36,475 bases of DNA from Thermoplasmata archaeon (lineage in GTDB: Archaea > Thermoplasmatota > Thermoplasmata > Lutacidiplasmatales > UBA184), in contig JAKAOB010000006.1 of NCBI GenBank assembly GCA_021812305.1, positions 1 to 36,475 of the forward strand, read 5' to 3'. Made by a program: the position numbers and the translations under genes. Shown here in pieces: positions 26,366 to 35,127 of the stretch (position 1 is the first letter of the stretch; every line of letters starts with the position of its first letter). The notes under the pieces are model-generated. The model made no database searches and had not been told where the DNA came from. It saw nothing but the letters and a program-made list of their open reading frames with translations.

Positions 26366-26415
26366 CCGGCGCTGCCGCTATCTAGGGGCCGTACTTCGGG
26401 CGGTGAGGTCGGAGG

Positions 26416-26628
26416 ATGTCGACGGATTCCGGTCACGCGACCCTCGAGGCCGAGGTGCGGACCCTGCGTCGTGAGGTCGCCGAGCTCCGGGCCGAGCAGC
26501 GCGAGCTGGCCCGTTCGATCGAGGAGCTCACGCGGACGTTCCGGGCCCTGGCGACCCATCTCGGGATCGCCGCCGAGCCGTACCGCCGCTCGGAGGACCC
26601 GGGCCGGCAGCCGCCGGGATTCGCCTGA
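26416..26628 (+). CDS. Small coiled-coil protein
   Basis: 70 aa heptad-rich LEAEVRTLRREVAELRAEQRELARSIEELTRTFRALATHL. Confidence 0.65.
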   Translation: MSTDSGHATLEAEVRTLRREVAELRAEQRELARSIEELTRTFRALATHLGIAAEPYRRSEDPGRQPPGFA

Positions 26629-26682
26629 GCGACGTGGGGCCGTAACGCGGGGGACCCCTCGGAAGACCACGGAGCGCGTACC

Positions 26683-28464
26683 ATGGCGATCCTCTACCGG
26701 GTAGGATTCGAGCGTGCGTCGGACCCACGGCTCGATGTCACCGGCGAGTTCGGGGCCGTTGCGGGCCCCAGCGTGGACCTCGTCCTCCCGTCCTGGGTCC
26801 CCGGTTCGTACCACATCCTCGACTATGCGAAGAACCTGCTCGCCCTGCGGGCGACGGATGCGCCGGGAGGCGCTCCGCTCCCGGTCGAGCGGGTCGCGAA
26901 GGACCGGTGGAGGATCACGACCGGTTCGTCTCCGACGCTCGCCGTGCGCTATACGGTCTACGCCCACGGGCTCATCACGGAGGGCGTCGACCTCTCCCCG
27001 GAGCACCTCTTCCTCAACCCCGCGCTTTCGCTGCCGTACGTCGACGGGCGCGTCCAGGAGCCGTACGAGGTCGAGCTCCATCTTCCCGCCGGATGGAAGG
27101 CGTATGCCGAGCTGCCCGAGGTCCAGCGCGCCCCGCCCCGGTTCCGGGCCAAGGACTACGATGAGCTCGTCGACTCGCCGATCGACTGCGGCACGCCCGT
27201 CGAGCTCGGCTTCCACGCGGCCGGCGTCCCCCACCGCGTTCTCCTCTGCGGCAGCGGCGGCAACTACGAGGCGCACCGGCTCGAGACCGACCTCGCCCGT
27301 ATCGTCGAGGCGACCGCGCGGCTGTTCGGTGAGATCCCGCTCGACCGTTACACGTTCTTCTACCACCTGACGGACGAGCCGGACGGCGGGCTCGAGCATG
27401 CCCGCTCCAACTCCTCCGTCCTCCACCGCTTGACGTTCCGCCCCGAGAGCTCGTACCAGCGCTTCCTCGACATCTCCAGCCACGAGTACTTCCACCTCTT
27501 CAACGTCAAGCGGATCCTCCCCGCCCGTCTCCTGCCGTTCGACTACACCCGCGAGGTCTACACCCGCCTTCTCTGGGAGATGGAAGGGACGACGGACTAC
27601 TACGGTCTCCTGCTCCTGCGGCGGGCCGGGCTCCTGACCCCCGCGCGGTACCTGGAGGAACTGGCGAAGCTCGGCCGTACCTACCTCAACACCCCCGGCC
27701 GACGGGCCCGCTCGCTCGAGGAGGCCTCGTTCCTCGCGTGGATCGACCTGTACCAGCCGCACGAGGACCTCTCCAACCGCACCGTCTCGTACTACCTCAA
27801 GGGCCACCTCGTCTCCTGGGCCCTGGACATGGAGATCCGCCACCGGAGCGAGAACCGCACCTCGTTGGACGATGTGATGCGGATGCTCTGGAGGGAGTAC
27901 GGCCGACCCCGGCGCGGCCTCCGGGAGGGGGAGGTCGCGGAGGTCGCGGGGCGGGCGACCGGGGTCGACCTGACCGATCTCTTCGCCCGGTACGTGGCCG
28001 GCGTGGACGAGCTCGACCTCGCGGCCGGTGCCCGCCGCGCGGGGCTCGAGTTCGCCGCGAAGCGGCGGACCCCCGAGCCCGGCGAGGACGCCGAGGCGGG
28101 GGACCTCGGGATCGACTACGACCCTGCCCGGGGCCCGGTCCGCATCACCCGGGTCCTCGACGGCGGGCCGGGGCGCCGGGCGGGATTGCTGCCGGGGGAC
28201 GAGATCGTGGCGATCGACCGCGTCCGGGTCCCGCCCGCCGACTTCCCGAAGGCCCTCGCCCGCGCGCCCGCCGGGACCAACCTGACGCTCTCCCTGTTCC
28301 GACGGGGCTTTCTCATGGACGTGGAGGTCGAGACCGGCCCCGCGCTCGCCGAGAAGTTCGCCTTCACCCCCGTCGCCGCCCCGACCGATCTCGAGAAGGC
28401 GATCTTCGTCGGGTGGCTCGAGACCCCGTGGGAAGCTCGCAAACCGACCGGCGCGACGGACTAG
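26683..28464 (+). CDS. M61-family (glycyl) aminopeptidase with C-terminal PDZ domain
   Basis: HEYFH zinc motif in DISSHEYFHLFNVKRI, LWEMEGTTDYYG; PDZ ITRVLDGGPGRRAGLLPGDEIVAID. Confidence 0.93.
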   Translation: MAILYRVGFERASDPRLDVTGEFGAVAGPSVDLVLPSWVPGSYHILDYAKNLLALRATDAPGGAPLPVERVAKDRWRITTGSSPTLAVRYTVYAHGLITEGVDLSPEHLFLNPALSLPYVDGRVQEPYEVELHLPAGWKAYAELPEVQRAPPRFRAKDYDELVDSPIDCGTPVELGFHAAGVPHRVLLCGSGGNYEAHRLETDLARIVEATARLFGEIPLDRYTFFYHLTDEPDGGLEHARSNSSVLHRLTFRPESSYQRFLDISSHEYFHLFNVKRILPARLLPFDYTREVYTRLLWEMEGTTDYYGLLLLRRAGLLTPARYLEELAKLGRTYLNTPGRRARSLEEASFLAWIDLYQPHEDLSNRTVSYYLKGHLVSWALDMEIRHRSENRTSLDDVMRMLWREYGRPRRGLREGEVAEVAGRATGVDLTDLFARYVAGVDELDLAAGARRAGLEFAAKRRTPEPGEDAEAGDLGIDYDPARGPVRITRVLDGGPGRRAGLLPGDEIVAIDRVRVPPADFPKALARAPAGTNLTLSLFRRGFLMDVEVETGPALAEKFAFTPVAAPTDLEKAIFVGWLETPWEARKPTGATD

Positions 28465-29744
28465 GGCGTGGGGGCCGGCCCCCCGGGCAGCGCCTTTCGG
28501 CCGTAGCGCCACTCGCCGTCCATCGGGTAGAGCCGGCGCAATCCGGTCCGGACCGTGTCGCCGATGCGCAGCCGGCCGGCGGGGAGGTCGGCGACCTGGA
28601 GCGTGAGCCGCGCGCCGGGGGCGAAGGCGACGAGCGCCACATCGTAGGCCCCGACGGACGCGACGAGGGCATCGAACTCCGTCGGCTGCGCCCCGGGCGC
28701 GACGGTGGTGACCGCCTCCACGAGCCCCGCCTCCGGCAGGCGTTCTCGGGTCAGCGCGTCGGAGCGGCCGCAGGCGCGACAGGACGCGCGCGGCGGGAAC
28801 GTCAGGTTCCCGCACGCCCCGCACCGGTCGGCGGCGAGCCGCCAACGGGCGCCGAGGTTCTCCAGGTACCGCGGGCGAGGGACGTAGGCCCCCTCGGAGA
28901 GCGCGCGCCGAAGGTCCGGTTCCTCCGCGGGCGCGAGGGCGCCGCGGCGCGGCAGCGGGGCCGTCTCGTCCCAGCGGCCCGTCCATTTCACCGGGGCCGT
29001 GCTCTCGAAGCCGGCGAAGACCGTCGCGTCCGGCGCGATGCGCGCCAGCGCGACGGACGCCGGCGCGGCCGCGGGGGCCGCCAGATCGTGCAGGGAACGG
29101 GCCTCCGCGATCATCGGACCGGGCGCGAGCGGGCCGATGGCATCGGGACCCGTCTCCACCGCCGCGTGCGGCCATCGCTTTCCGATCGCAACGAGGAGGG
29201 CCGGCGGGGGCGTTCGTGCGCGGACCAGGAGCCGGACGGGCCCGCCTTCGGCGATCCCGCTGCCCTTCTCCAGCGCATCGGTCCACGCGCTCGCATCGGG
29301 AAGGTCGCCCCGGGGATGCCGTCGGCCGCCGTGGGCCCGCGGCCGTAGCCCGTGGCCCTCCTCCAAGAGGAACGCCGCGGCGGCGGCGCCGTAGGTCCGC
29401 GTCCCCCCCGTGGGGGCCGACCCTTCCGGAACGACGAGGATCGAGGCGCCGGGGCCCGGGGCGTTGGCCGCCGCGTCGAGGGCCTGGAAGAGCGAACCCG
29501 GCTCGCCGACGTGCCTGCGCAGGGTGAGGTGGCCGAGATCCAGCGCCTCGGCGAGCGCCCAGTCGGAGCCCGGGAGCGACGGGCCGACCCAGTCAAGCCG
29601 GTCGACCGGACCGGATCGGTGCGGGAGGAGCTCCGTCGCCGCGACCGCGAGCGTGAGGGCGTCCTCGTCCGGCCCCTCGGCGGGCCGACCCTCGAACTCC
29701 CACGACGGGCGGTAGAGCGCCGCGGCGACGATCGCGCGCGTCAC
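28461..29744 (-). CDS. HMG-CoA synthase-like thiolase-fold domain (no cysteine) fused to DUF35 Zn-ribbon/OB-fold
   Basis: N-terminal EGPDEDALTLAVAATELL resembles archaeal HMGCS; C-terminal CGACGNLTFPPRASCRACG zinc ribbon then OB-like segment. Confidence 0.82.
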   Translation of the reverse strand: MTRAIVAAALYRPSWEFEGRPAEGPDEDALTLAVAATELLPHRSGPVDRLDWVGPSLPGSDWALAEALDLGHLTLRRHVGEPGSLFQALDAAANAPGPGASILVVPEGSAPTGGTRTYGAAAAAFLLEEGHGLRPRAHGGRRHPRGDLPDASAWTDALEKGSGIAEGGPVRLLVRARTPPPALLVAIGKRWPHAAVETGPDAIGPLAPGPMIAEARSLHDLAAPAAAPASVALARIAPDATVFAGFESTAPVKWTGRWDETAPLPRRGALAPAEEPDLRRALSEGAYVPRPRYLENLGARWRLAADRCGACGNLTFPPRASCRACGRSDALTRERLPEAGLVEAVTTVAPGAQPTEFDALVASVGAYDVALVAFAPGARLTLQVADLPAGRLRIGDTVRTGLRRLYPMDGEWRYGRKALPGGPAPTP

Positions 29745-30913
29745 GGTCCCCCCACGTCGAACAGCGTCACCGTGGCGCTGGCCCCCGAGCCGCCGACGTT
29801 GTGGGCGAGCGCCCGCTCCGCGCCCGCGACCTGACGTCGCCCCGCGCTGCCGCGCAGTTGCTGGAAGATCTCGTACGCCTGGCTGGCTCCGGTCGCGCCG
29901 ATGGGGTGGCCCTTCGCCTTGAGGCCGCCGTCGGGGTTCACCGGGAGCCGTCCCCCGAGACGGGTCGCGCCGGACAGCGTCAGTTCCGCGGCCTGGCCCG
30001 GCGGGGCAAGCCCCAGGTCCTCGAGCGCGACGAGCTCGGCGATCGTGAAACAGTCGTGCACCTCGGCGAAGGAGACCCGGTCCGGTCCCCAGCCCGCCCG
30101 ACGCGACGCCTCCGACGCCGCCCGCCGGGTCGCCGCGAGGCTCGTCAGGCTCGACCGTTCCTGGAGGGCCAGATAGTCGGAGCCGGCGCCCGTCCCGGCG
30201 ATGCGGACGGGCGTGTCGGTGAGGGTGCGGGCGATCTCCTCCCCCGCCAGGAGCACCGCGGCCGCGCCGTCGCTCACCGGGCAGCAGTCGAGGAGGCCCA
30301 AGGGGGCGGCGACGCGGGGGGCGGCGAGGACGTCCGCGCGCGTGATCGCCTTGTGGAACTGGGCGTTCGGATTGGACCGCGCGTGATCGTGGTTCTTCAC
30401 CGCGACCTCCGCGAGCGCCTCGGCGGGCGTCCCGTGCTCGGCCATGTGCCGGGCGGCGATCAGGGCGTAGACCCCGGCGAAGGTGAGGCCCGCGAGCCGC
30501 TCCCACTCCGTGTCGCCCGAGACCCCGAGCCAGTAGCGCCGTCGTGCCGAGCCCACGTCCGTCATCTTCTCGAGCCCCGCGACGAGGACGAGGTCCGCGG
30601 CCCCGCTCTCGATTGCCCGGGCCCCGGAGCGCAGGGCGAAGCCGGCCGAGGCGCAGGCGTTCTCGACGTGGGTCACCGGCGCCCCGACGACCCGGGCCTC
30701 CTCGGCGAGGATCGCCGAGGCGTTGCCGAGCTGCCAGCCGGAGAACCCGAGGCTGCCGAGGTACGCCTCGTCCACGCGGGACCGTTCGAGACCCCGGTCG
30801 ACGCTCGCGAACGCGGCGTCGCACGCGGCGCGGAGGAGCTCGCGCGGACCTTCGGGGAGGACGCCGAAGCGGGTGTGCCCCGCCCCGACCATCGCTGCCC
30901 TCCGACCGGCCAC
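29741..30913 (-). CDS. Thiolase (acetyl-CoA acetyltransferase, archaeal/SCP2-type)
   Basis: THVENACASAGFAL (catalytic Cys), NPDGGLKAKGHPIGATG (catalytic His), AHNVGGSGASATV. Confidence 0.94.
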   Translation of the reverse strand: MAGRRAAMVGAGHTRFGVLPEGPRELLRAACDAAFASVDRGLERSRVDEAYLGSLGFSGWQLGNASAILAEEARVVGAPVTHVENACASAGFALRSGARAIESGAADLVLVAGLEKMTDVGSARRRYWLGVSGDTEWERLAGLTFAGVYALIAARHMAEHGTPAEALAEVAVKNHDHARSNPNAQFHKAITRADVLAAPRVAAPLGLLDCCPVSDGAAAVLLAGEEIARTLTDTPVRIAGTGAGSDYLALQERSSLTSLAATRRAASEASRRAGWGPDRVSFAEVHDCFTIAELVALEDLGLAPPGQAAELTLSGATRLGGRLPVNPDGGLKAKGHPIGATGASQAYEIFQQLRGSAGRRQVAGAERALAHNVGGSGASATVTLFDVGGP

Positions 30914-30976
30914 CCCTCCCCCCGAACGCTCTTATCACGCCAGCCGTTGGAACCCATAAAGGGGAAGGGAGCGAAA

Positions 30977-31552
30977 CTGTCCGACGAGCCGCCGATCGTG
31001 GTGGGGGTGACGGGGGCCAGCGGCGCCCCGATCGCCGTCCGCCTTCTCAAAGCCCTCCACGAGGCCGGCCGGCCGGTCGCGCTCGTCGTATCCGACGGCG
31101 CGGTCCCGGTCCTCTTCGAAGAGTGCGGGATGCGGCCCGCGGAGCTCGCAGCGTTCGCCGGCCAGGTCTACTCGGATCACGACCTCGCGGCCCCGATCGC
31201 GAGCGGGTCGAACCCCACCCGCGCCATGGTGATCGTCCCCTGCTCGGGCAACACGGTGGCGAAGGTCGCGTTGGGCCTCGGCGACACCCTGCTCACGCGG
31301 TGCGCCCAGGTCCACCTCAAGGAGCGGCGGCCGCTCGTCGTCGTGCCGCGCGAGACCCCGATGTCGACGACCCTCCTGCGCCACCTCGTGAGCCTGAGCC
31401 AGGACGGGGCCCTCGTCCTTCCCGTCGCCCCGCCGTACTACCTCCACCCGCGGAGCGTCGACGACCTCACGGACTACATCGCGGGCAAGGTGCTCGACCA
31501 CCTGAAGGTCCCCCACCAGCTCTACCGCGGGTGGCGACCGGCCGGGGGCTGA
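30977..31552 (+). CDS. ubiX: Flavin prenyltransferase UbiX family (start CTG 30977 or TTG 30947)
   Basis: IVVGVTGASGAPIAVRLLKAL, VIVPCSGNTVAKVALGLGDTLLTRCAQVHLKERRPLVVVPRETPMS. Confidence 0.93.
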   Translation: MSDEPPIVVGVTGASGAPIAVRLLKALHEAGRPVALVVSDGAVPVLFEECGMRPAELAAFAGQVYSDHDLAAPIASGSNPTRAMVIVPCSGNTVAKVALGLGDTLLTRCAQVHLKERRPLVVVPRETPMSTTLLRHLVSLSQDGALVLPVAPPYYLHPRSVDDLTDYIAGKVLDHLKVPHQLYRGWRPAGG

Positions 31553-31554
31553 CG

Positions 31555-32100
31555 GTGGCCCGCCCGGCGTGGACCGAGCTGTTCCCCTGGCCGTTCGTCG
31601 GGGTCGTCGCCCTCCTCGTCGCCTTGATCTTCCTCACTCCGAACCTCATCACCACCAACGAGCCGGCCGCCGGCAGCCTGATCACCCAGGCGGAGCTCGT
31701 CGTGGACCGCGGACCGGGCGCCAACGCGACCGACTTCTACCTGGAAGGACTCGGCAACGTCCGCTACGCGGAGATCCGCTGGGCGATCGCCGCCCCCGGG
31801 GCCTGGCCGGTCACGACCCCGGTCGGGAACTTGACGTGGAACGTCTCGGGCAACGTGACCGCCCGGCTCGTGGCGGTCTTCTCCTCCCCGGCGAACCCCG
31901 TCGCGGTCAACGTCTCGATGGTCTACGTGGACGCGGCCGGGGTCCGGGTGACCTACGTGGGCGCCTTCGCCTTCGATGTCGCGGGCGGCATGCTCAATAC
32001 CCTCCCTCTCCTCGGGGGCCTGGGCGGAGTGCCGCCGACCTCCGTCGCGGACCTCCCGATCGTGCTCGTGCTCGAGACCGCGCCACCGGGGGCCGGATGA
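31555..32100 (+). CDS. Membrane-anchored, sequon-rich extracytoplasmic protein
   Basis: N-terminal TM (WPFVGVVALLVALIFLTPNLI) then beta-rich ectodomain with NAT, NLT, NVS, NVT, NVS sequons; hydrophobic C-terminal stretch. Confidence 0.75.
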   Translation: MARPAWTELFPWPFVGVVALLVALIFLTPNLITTNEPAAGSLITQAELVVDRGPGANATDFYLEGLGNVRYAEIRWAIAAPGAWPVTTPVGNLTWNVSGNVTARLVAVFSSPANPVAVNVSMVYVDAAGVRVTYVGAFAFDVAGGMLNTLPLLGGLGGVPPTSVADLPIVLVLETAPPGAG

Positions 32101-32459
32101 GGCCGGCGCGGCTCATCCCGTTCTGGGCGGCCATCATCGCCGTCCTCCTGTTCGTCGAGGTCGCCGAGCTCACCCACCTGTTCACCCTCCCCGTCCAGTC
32201 GGCGGTCGGGAACCTCCTGTCGTTCATCTTCGCGCTCGTCTTCACGACGATCCTGGCGCTCGTCGGGGCGATCTTCATCGGCATCTACATCTCCCACCGC
32301 CTCCAGTCCCCCACGGGCTTCACCCCCTTCGAGGAGGAGATGCTCAAGATGCGGGCCGACGTGAGCCGGCTGCGCGAGGACGTGGCGGAGCTCAAGGCGG
32401 CGCGGGACCCGGCGGGACCGGAGTCGCTGCGGACCGGCGATCGGGAGGCCGGTCGATGA
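32097..32459 (+). CDS. Two-TM membrane protein with C-terminal coiled coil
   Basis: FWAAIIAVLLFVEVAELT, LLSFIFALVFTTILALVGAIFIGIYI, then EEEMLKMRADVSRLREDVAELKA; ATGA overlaps both sides. Confidence 0.75.
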   Translation: MRPARLIPFWAAIIAVLLFVEVAELTHLFTLPVQSAVGNLLSFIFALVFTTILALVGAIFIGIYISHRLQSPTGFTPFEEEMLKMRADVSRLREDVAELKAARDPAGPESLRTGDREAGR

Positions 32460-33043
32460 GGATCCCGGTCGTGGACAACGGCGGCCAGTGGACCCATCGG
32501 GAATGGCGCGTCCTGCGCGACCTCGGGGTCGATACCCGCATCGTGCCGAACACCGAGCTGCTTCGCCCGGGCGACGTGGACGGAGTCCTGCTCTCGGGGG
32601 GCGCGCTGAGCCTGGAGGACTCGGAGGCCCCGTTGGGCCGCATCGGCGACTGGGTCGACACGATCGGCGTGCCGGTCCTCGGCATCTGCGTCGGGCACCA
32701 CTTCCTCGCCCGGCACTTCGGCGGGACCGTGGGCCGGGCCCCGGCCCCGGAGTTCGGCCGCGTCGAGGTCACCGTCGACCGTCCCGACCACCCGCTGCTG
32801 AGCGGGTTCGGTCCGACCCTCCGCGTCTGGGAGAGCCACAACGACCACGTCACCCGGCTTCCGCCCGGCTGGCGCTCGCTGGCCCACTCCGCCTCGTGCC
32901 CCGTCCAGGTGATGGTGCACCCGGAGCGGCCCATCTTCGGGGTGCAGTTCCACCCCGAGGTCGAGCATACCGAGCACGGCCGCGACCTGCTGGAGCGGTT
33001 CGTCGGCCGCTGCCGCACCGCGCCCCACCCAACCCCTAAGTAG
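32456..33043 (+). CDS. guaAA: GMP synthase glutaminase subunit (class I GATase)
   Basis: PVLGICVGHHFLARHFGG nucleophile Cys, FGVQFHPEVEHTEHG catalytic His/Glu. Confidence 0.94.
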   Translation: MRIPVVDNGGQWTHREWRVLRDLGVDTRIVPNTELLRPGDVDGVLLSGGALSLEDSEAPLGRIGDWVDTIGVPVLGICVGHHFLARHFGGTVGRAPAPEFGRVEVTVDRPDHPLLSGFGPTLRVWESHNDHVTRLPPGWRSLAHSASCPVQVMVHPERPIFGVQFHPEVEHTEHGRDLLERFVGRCRTAPHPTPK

Positions 33044-33070
33044 CCCGGCCGGCTCGGCGGCGCGGCGGCG

Positions 33071-34618
33071 ATGCGCGCGCGAAAGGCCTCGGGCGGACGG
33101 GAGGGGGACCTCACCCAACGGGCCGCGAAGCTCCGGAAGAGCGTCGAGCCGCTGTTGCCGCGTCTGACCGACGACTGCCCGCCGGAACGCTTCGACAAGC
33201 TCCGGGCGGGACTCGAGCGGGTCCGCGAGGCGAAGGACGACGAGCGCGCGCTCGGCCGGGTGAGCCGCTGGGAGGACCCGATCGTCCGGGCCTACGCCGG
33301 CCTGCTCCGCTTCTATCTCGAACCGGAGCTGCCGGGGATCCTCGTCGCCCAGTTCCCCGCGGGCGCGATCTCCTTCGCCCCCCTTGGCCCGGCGCCGAAG
33401 GAGGCCCACATCGCCGTCCAGCAGTTCGACGATCCGCGTCGCCTCCTCATCGGCTACCTCGATTGGGCCCGCAAGGGCTTCCACTTCTTCGCGACGAAGG
33501 ACGCCCTCTACTGCACCGGCCGGTCGCCCGAACCCCCGCGCGAGTTCCTTCGCGCCCAGCTGGACGCCCTGCCCTATCGCCTCCAGAGCGTCGACGGCGG
33601 TCGGGGCCACGACTGCGCCCACCTGGTGGCGGGCGAACCGCGCCCGTTCGTCCGGGTCGACTGGCCCGGAGCGGCGACGGCCTTCCGCGTCTGCCGCGCC
33701 TGCGCCAAGGCCGACCGCCAGCTTCTCGCGAGCCTCTCGGCCGGTCTGGCCGTCCCGCACCCGGAGCGGGCGCTCCCGTTCGAGGTCGCCCTCAACGTCG
33801 ATTGCCGCGGGGGGGACGCCTGCGTCCACCACCGCCTACCGGACCCGTCCCGGGGCCTAAGGCGGGCCTACCTGTTCGGCCGGGTCTCCGATGCGGAGCT
33901 GCTCGACCAGTACGCGAAGGAGGTCCGCCCGATCCTGGACGCGGTCCGCACTCCCACCTACGTCGCCGCCGGCCGCTGCTTCGGCTCCGACCGGAGGGCG
34001 TTCCTCGACGCCCTCTCCCCCACGGACGAGGAGCGGACCGCGCTCGAGGAGGCCCTCCCCGAGGTCGAAGGACCGTTCGAGGTGGAGGAGGCGAGCGCGA
34101 GCCAGGCGCTCGAACGGCTCTGGCCCCGGCACGCCGAACGGATCGTCCGGGCGATCGTCCCCGACCCCGAACGCGCCGACCGGCTCGTGAGGGACGCCCG
34201 CGCCGCGCCCGGCCGGGTCTCGGACCTGCTGCGCCGCGCCGCCCAGGAGACCCGGGAGCGGTCCGCCCTCGCGGCCCTCCCACGCTACCGCTCGCTCGTG
34301 CCCGAGGCGGCGTACGCCGATCGGGTCGCCCGCAGCTTCCGCACCGGCGGGGCCGGCGCCGCCGCGAAGGTGCTTCAGCAGCACCTTCCGAGGGAGGGGA
34401 AGGAACGCGGGATCGGGTTCGCGCTGCTCCTCGCGCTCGACCAGGCCGCGGCGCACCGCTGGCAGTTCAGCGACACCGAGCAGCAGTTCGGCTCCGCGCT
34501 CGAGGGCAGCGCCCGCTCGCTGCTGACGGCTTCCCCGGACGGCTATGACGCGGCCCTGGGGCAGTTCCTCGCCGCCGCAGGGGTCACCGCGTGGGGAACT
34601 CGCGAGTCCGGTGACTGA
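33071..34618 (+). CDS. Large protein of unknown function with Cys/His cluster
   Basis: 515 aa; GHDCAHL ... RVCRACAKADRQ ... VDCRGGDACVHH; helical C-terminal half. Confidence 0.82.
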   Translation: MRARKASGGREGDLTQRAAKLRKSVEPLLPRLTDDCPPERFDKLRAGLERVREAKDDERALGRVSRWEDPIVRAYAGLLRFYLEPELPGILVAQFPAGAISFAPLGPAPKEAHIAVQQFDDPRRLLIGYLDWARKGFHFFATKDALYCTGRSPEPPREFLRAQLDALPYRLQSVDGGRGHDCAHLVAGEPRPFVRVDWPGAATAFRVCRACAKADRQLLASLSAGLAVPHPERALPFEVALNVDCRGGDACVHHRLPDPSRGLRRAYLFGRVSDAELLDQYAKEVRPILDAVRTPTYVAAGRCFGSDRRAFLDALSPTDEERTALEEALPEVEGPFEVEEASASQALERLWPRHAERIVRAIVPDPERADRLVRDARAAPGRVSDLLRRAAQETRERSALAALPRYRSLVPEAAYADRVARSFRTGGAGAAAKVLQQHLPREGKERGIGFALLLALDQAAAHRWQFSDTEQQFGSALEGSARSLLTASPDGYDAALGQFLAAAGVTAWGTRESGD

Positions 34619-34691
34619 AGGCGCAAAGGAACTGCGAAATATCGGAAGGTTCCTGCTCCCGCGTACGGGATACGTTCCCGGGAAAGTGCAA

Positions 34692-35105
34692 ATGGCCACC
34701 CCGACGGCCTCGAACGCCGTGTCGACCGAGCGTTCGGCGGTCCTCCTCGCGGCGGAGGGCGAGATGCGCGTTCTCCTGCGGGGCCTCCTGCGGCTGAACC
34801 GCTTCCGGGTGCTCGGGGAAGCGGCGGGCTGGGACGAGGCCCGGGGACTTTTGAGGTCGGGGCGGCCGACGCTCCTGCTGGTGGACGAGCCCCGGGACGA
34901 TGGGGCGCTGCTCGCCCGCATCGCCCAGGAGCGCGAGGGGCTGGCGCCGCTGCGCGTCGTCCTCATCAGCGCCGCGAGACCGGCCCCCGACCAACCGGCG
35001 GGCGGGGTGGTGGACGCGGTGCTGCCCCGACCGTTCCGGCTGCGCGATTTCGCCGGGGCGGTCGATCCCGACGGACGGCCGGCCGGGACCGCCCCCGGGC
35101 CCTGA
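34692..35105 (+). CDS. Receiver-like (CheY-fold) protein, degenerate
   Basis: SAVLLAAEGEMRVLLRGLLRLNRFRVLGEAAGWDEARGLL ... LLLVDEP ... VVLISAA ... VLPRPF. Confidence 0.72.
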   Translation: MATPTASNAVSTERSAVLLAAEGEMRVLLRGLLRLNRFRVLGEAAGWDEARGLLRSGRPTLLLVDEPRDDGALLARIAQEREGLAPLRVVLISAARPAPDQPAGGVVDAVLPRPFRLRDFAGAVDPDGRPAGTAPGP

Positions 35106-35127
35106 CCCTCGGTCGCCGGGACGCGGT

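Noticed and set aside
26278-29286. 1002-aa minus-strand ORF
   Set aside because: Low-complexity Arg/Gly/Glu-rich translation antisense to the clear M61 peptidase and overlapping the HMGCS-DUF35 gene; a GC-rich shadow ORF.
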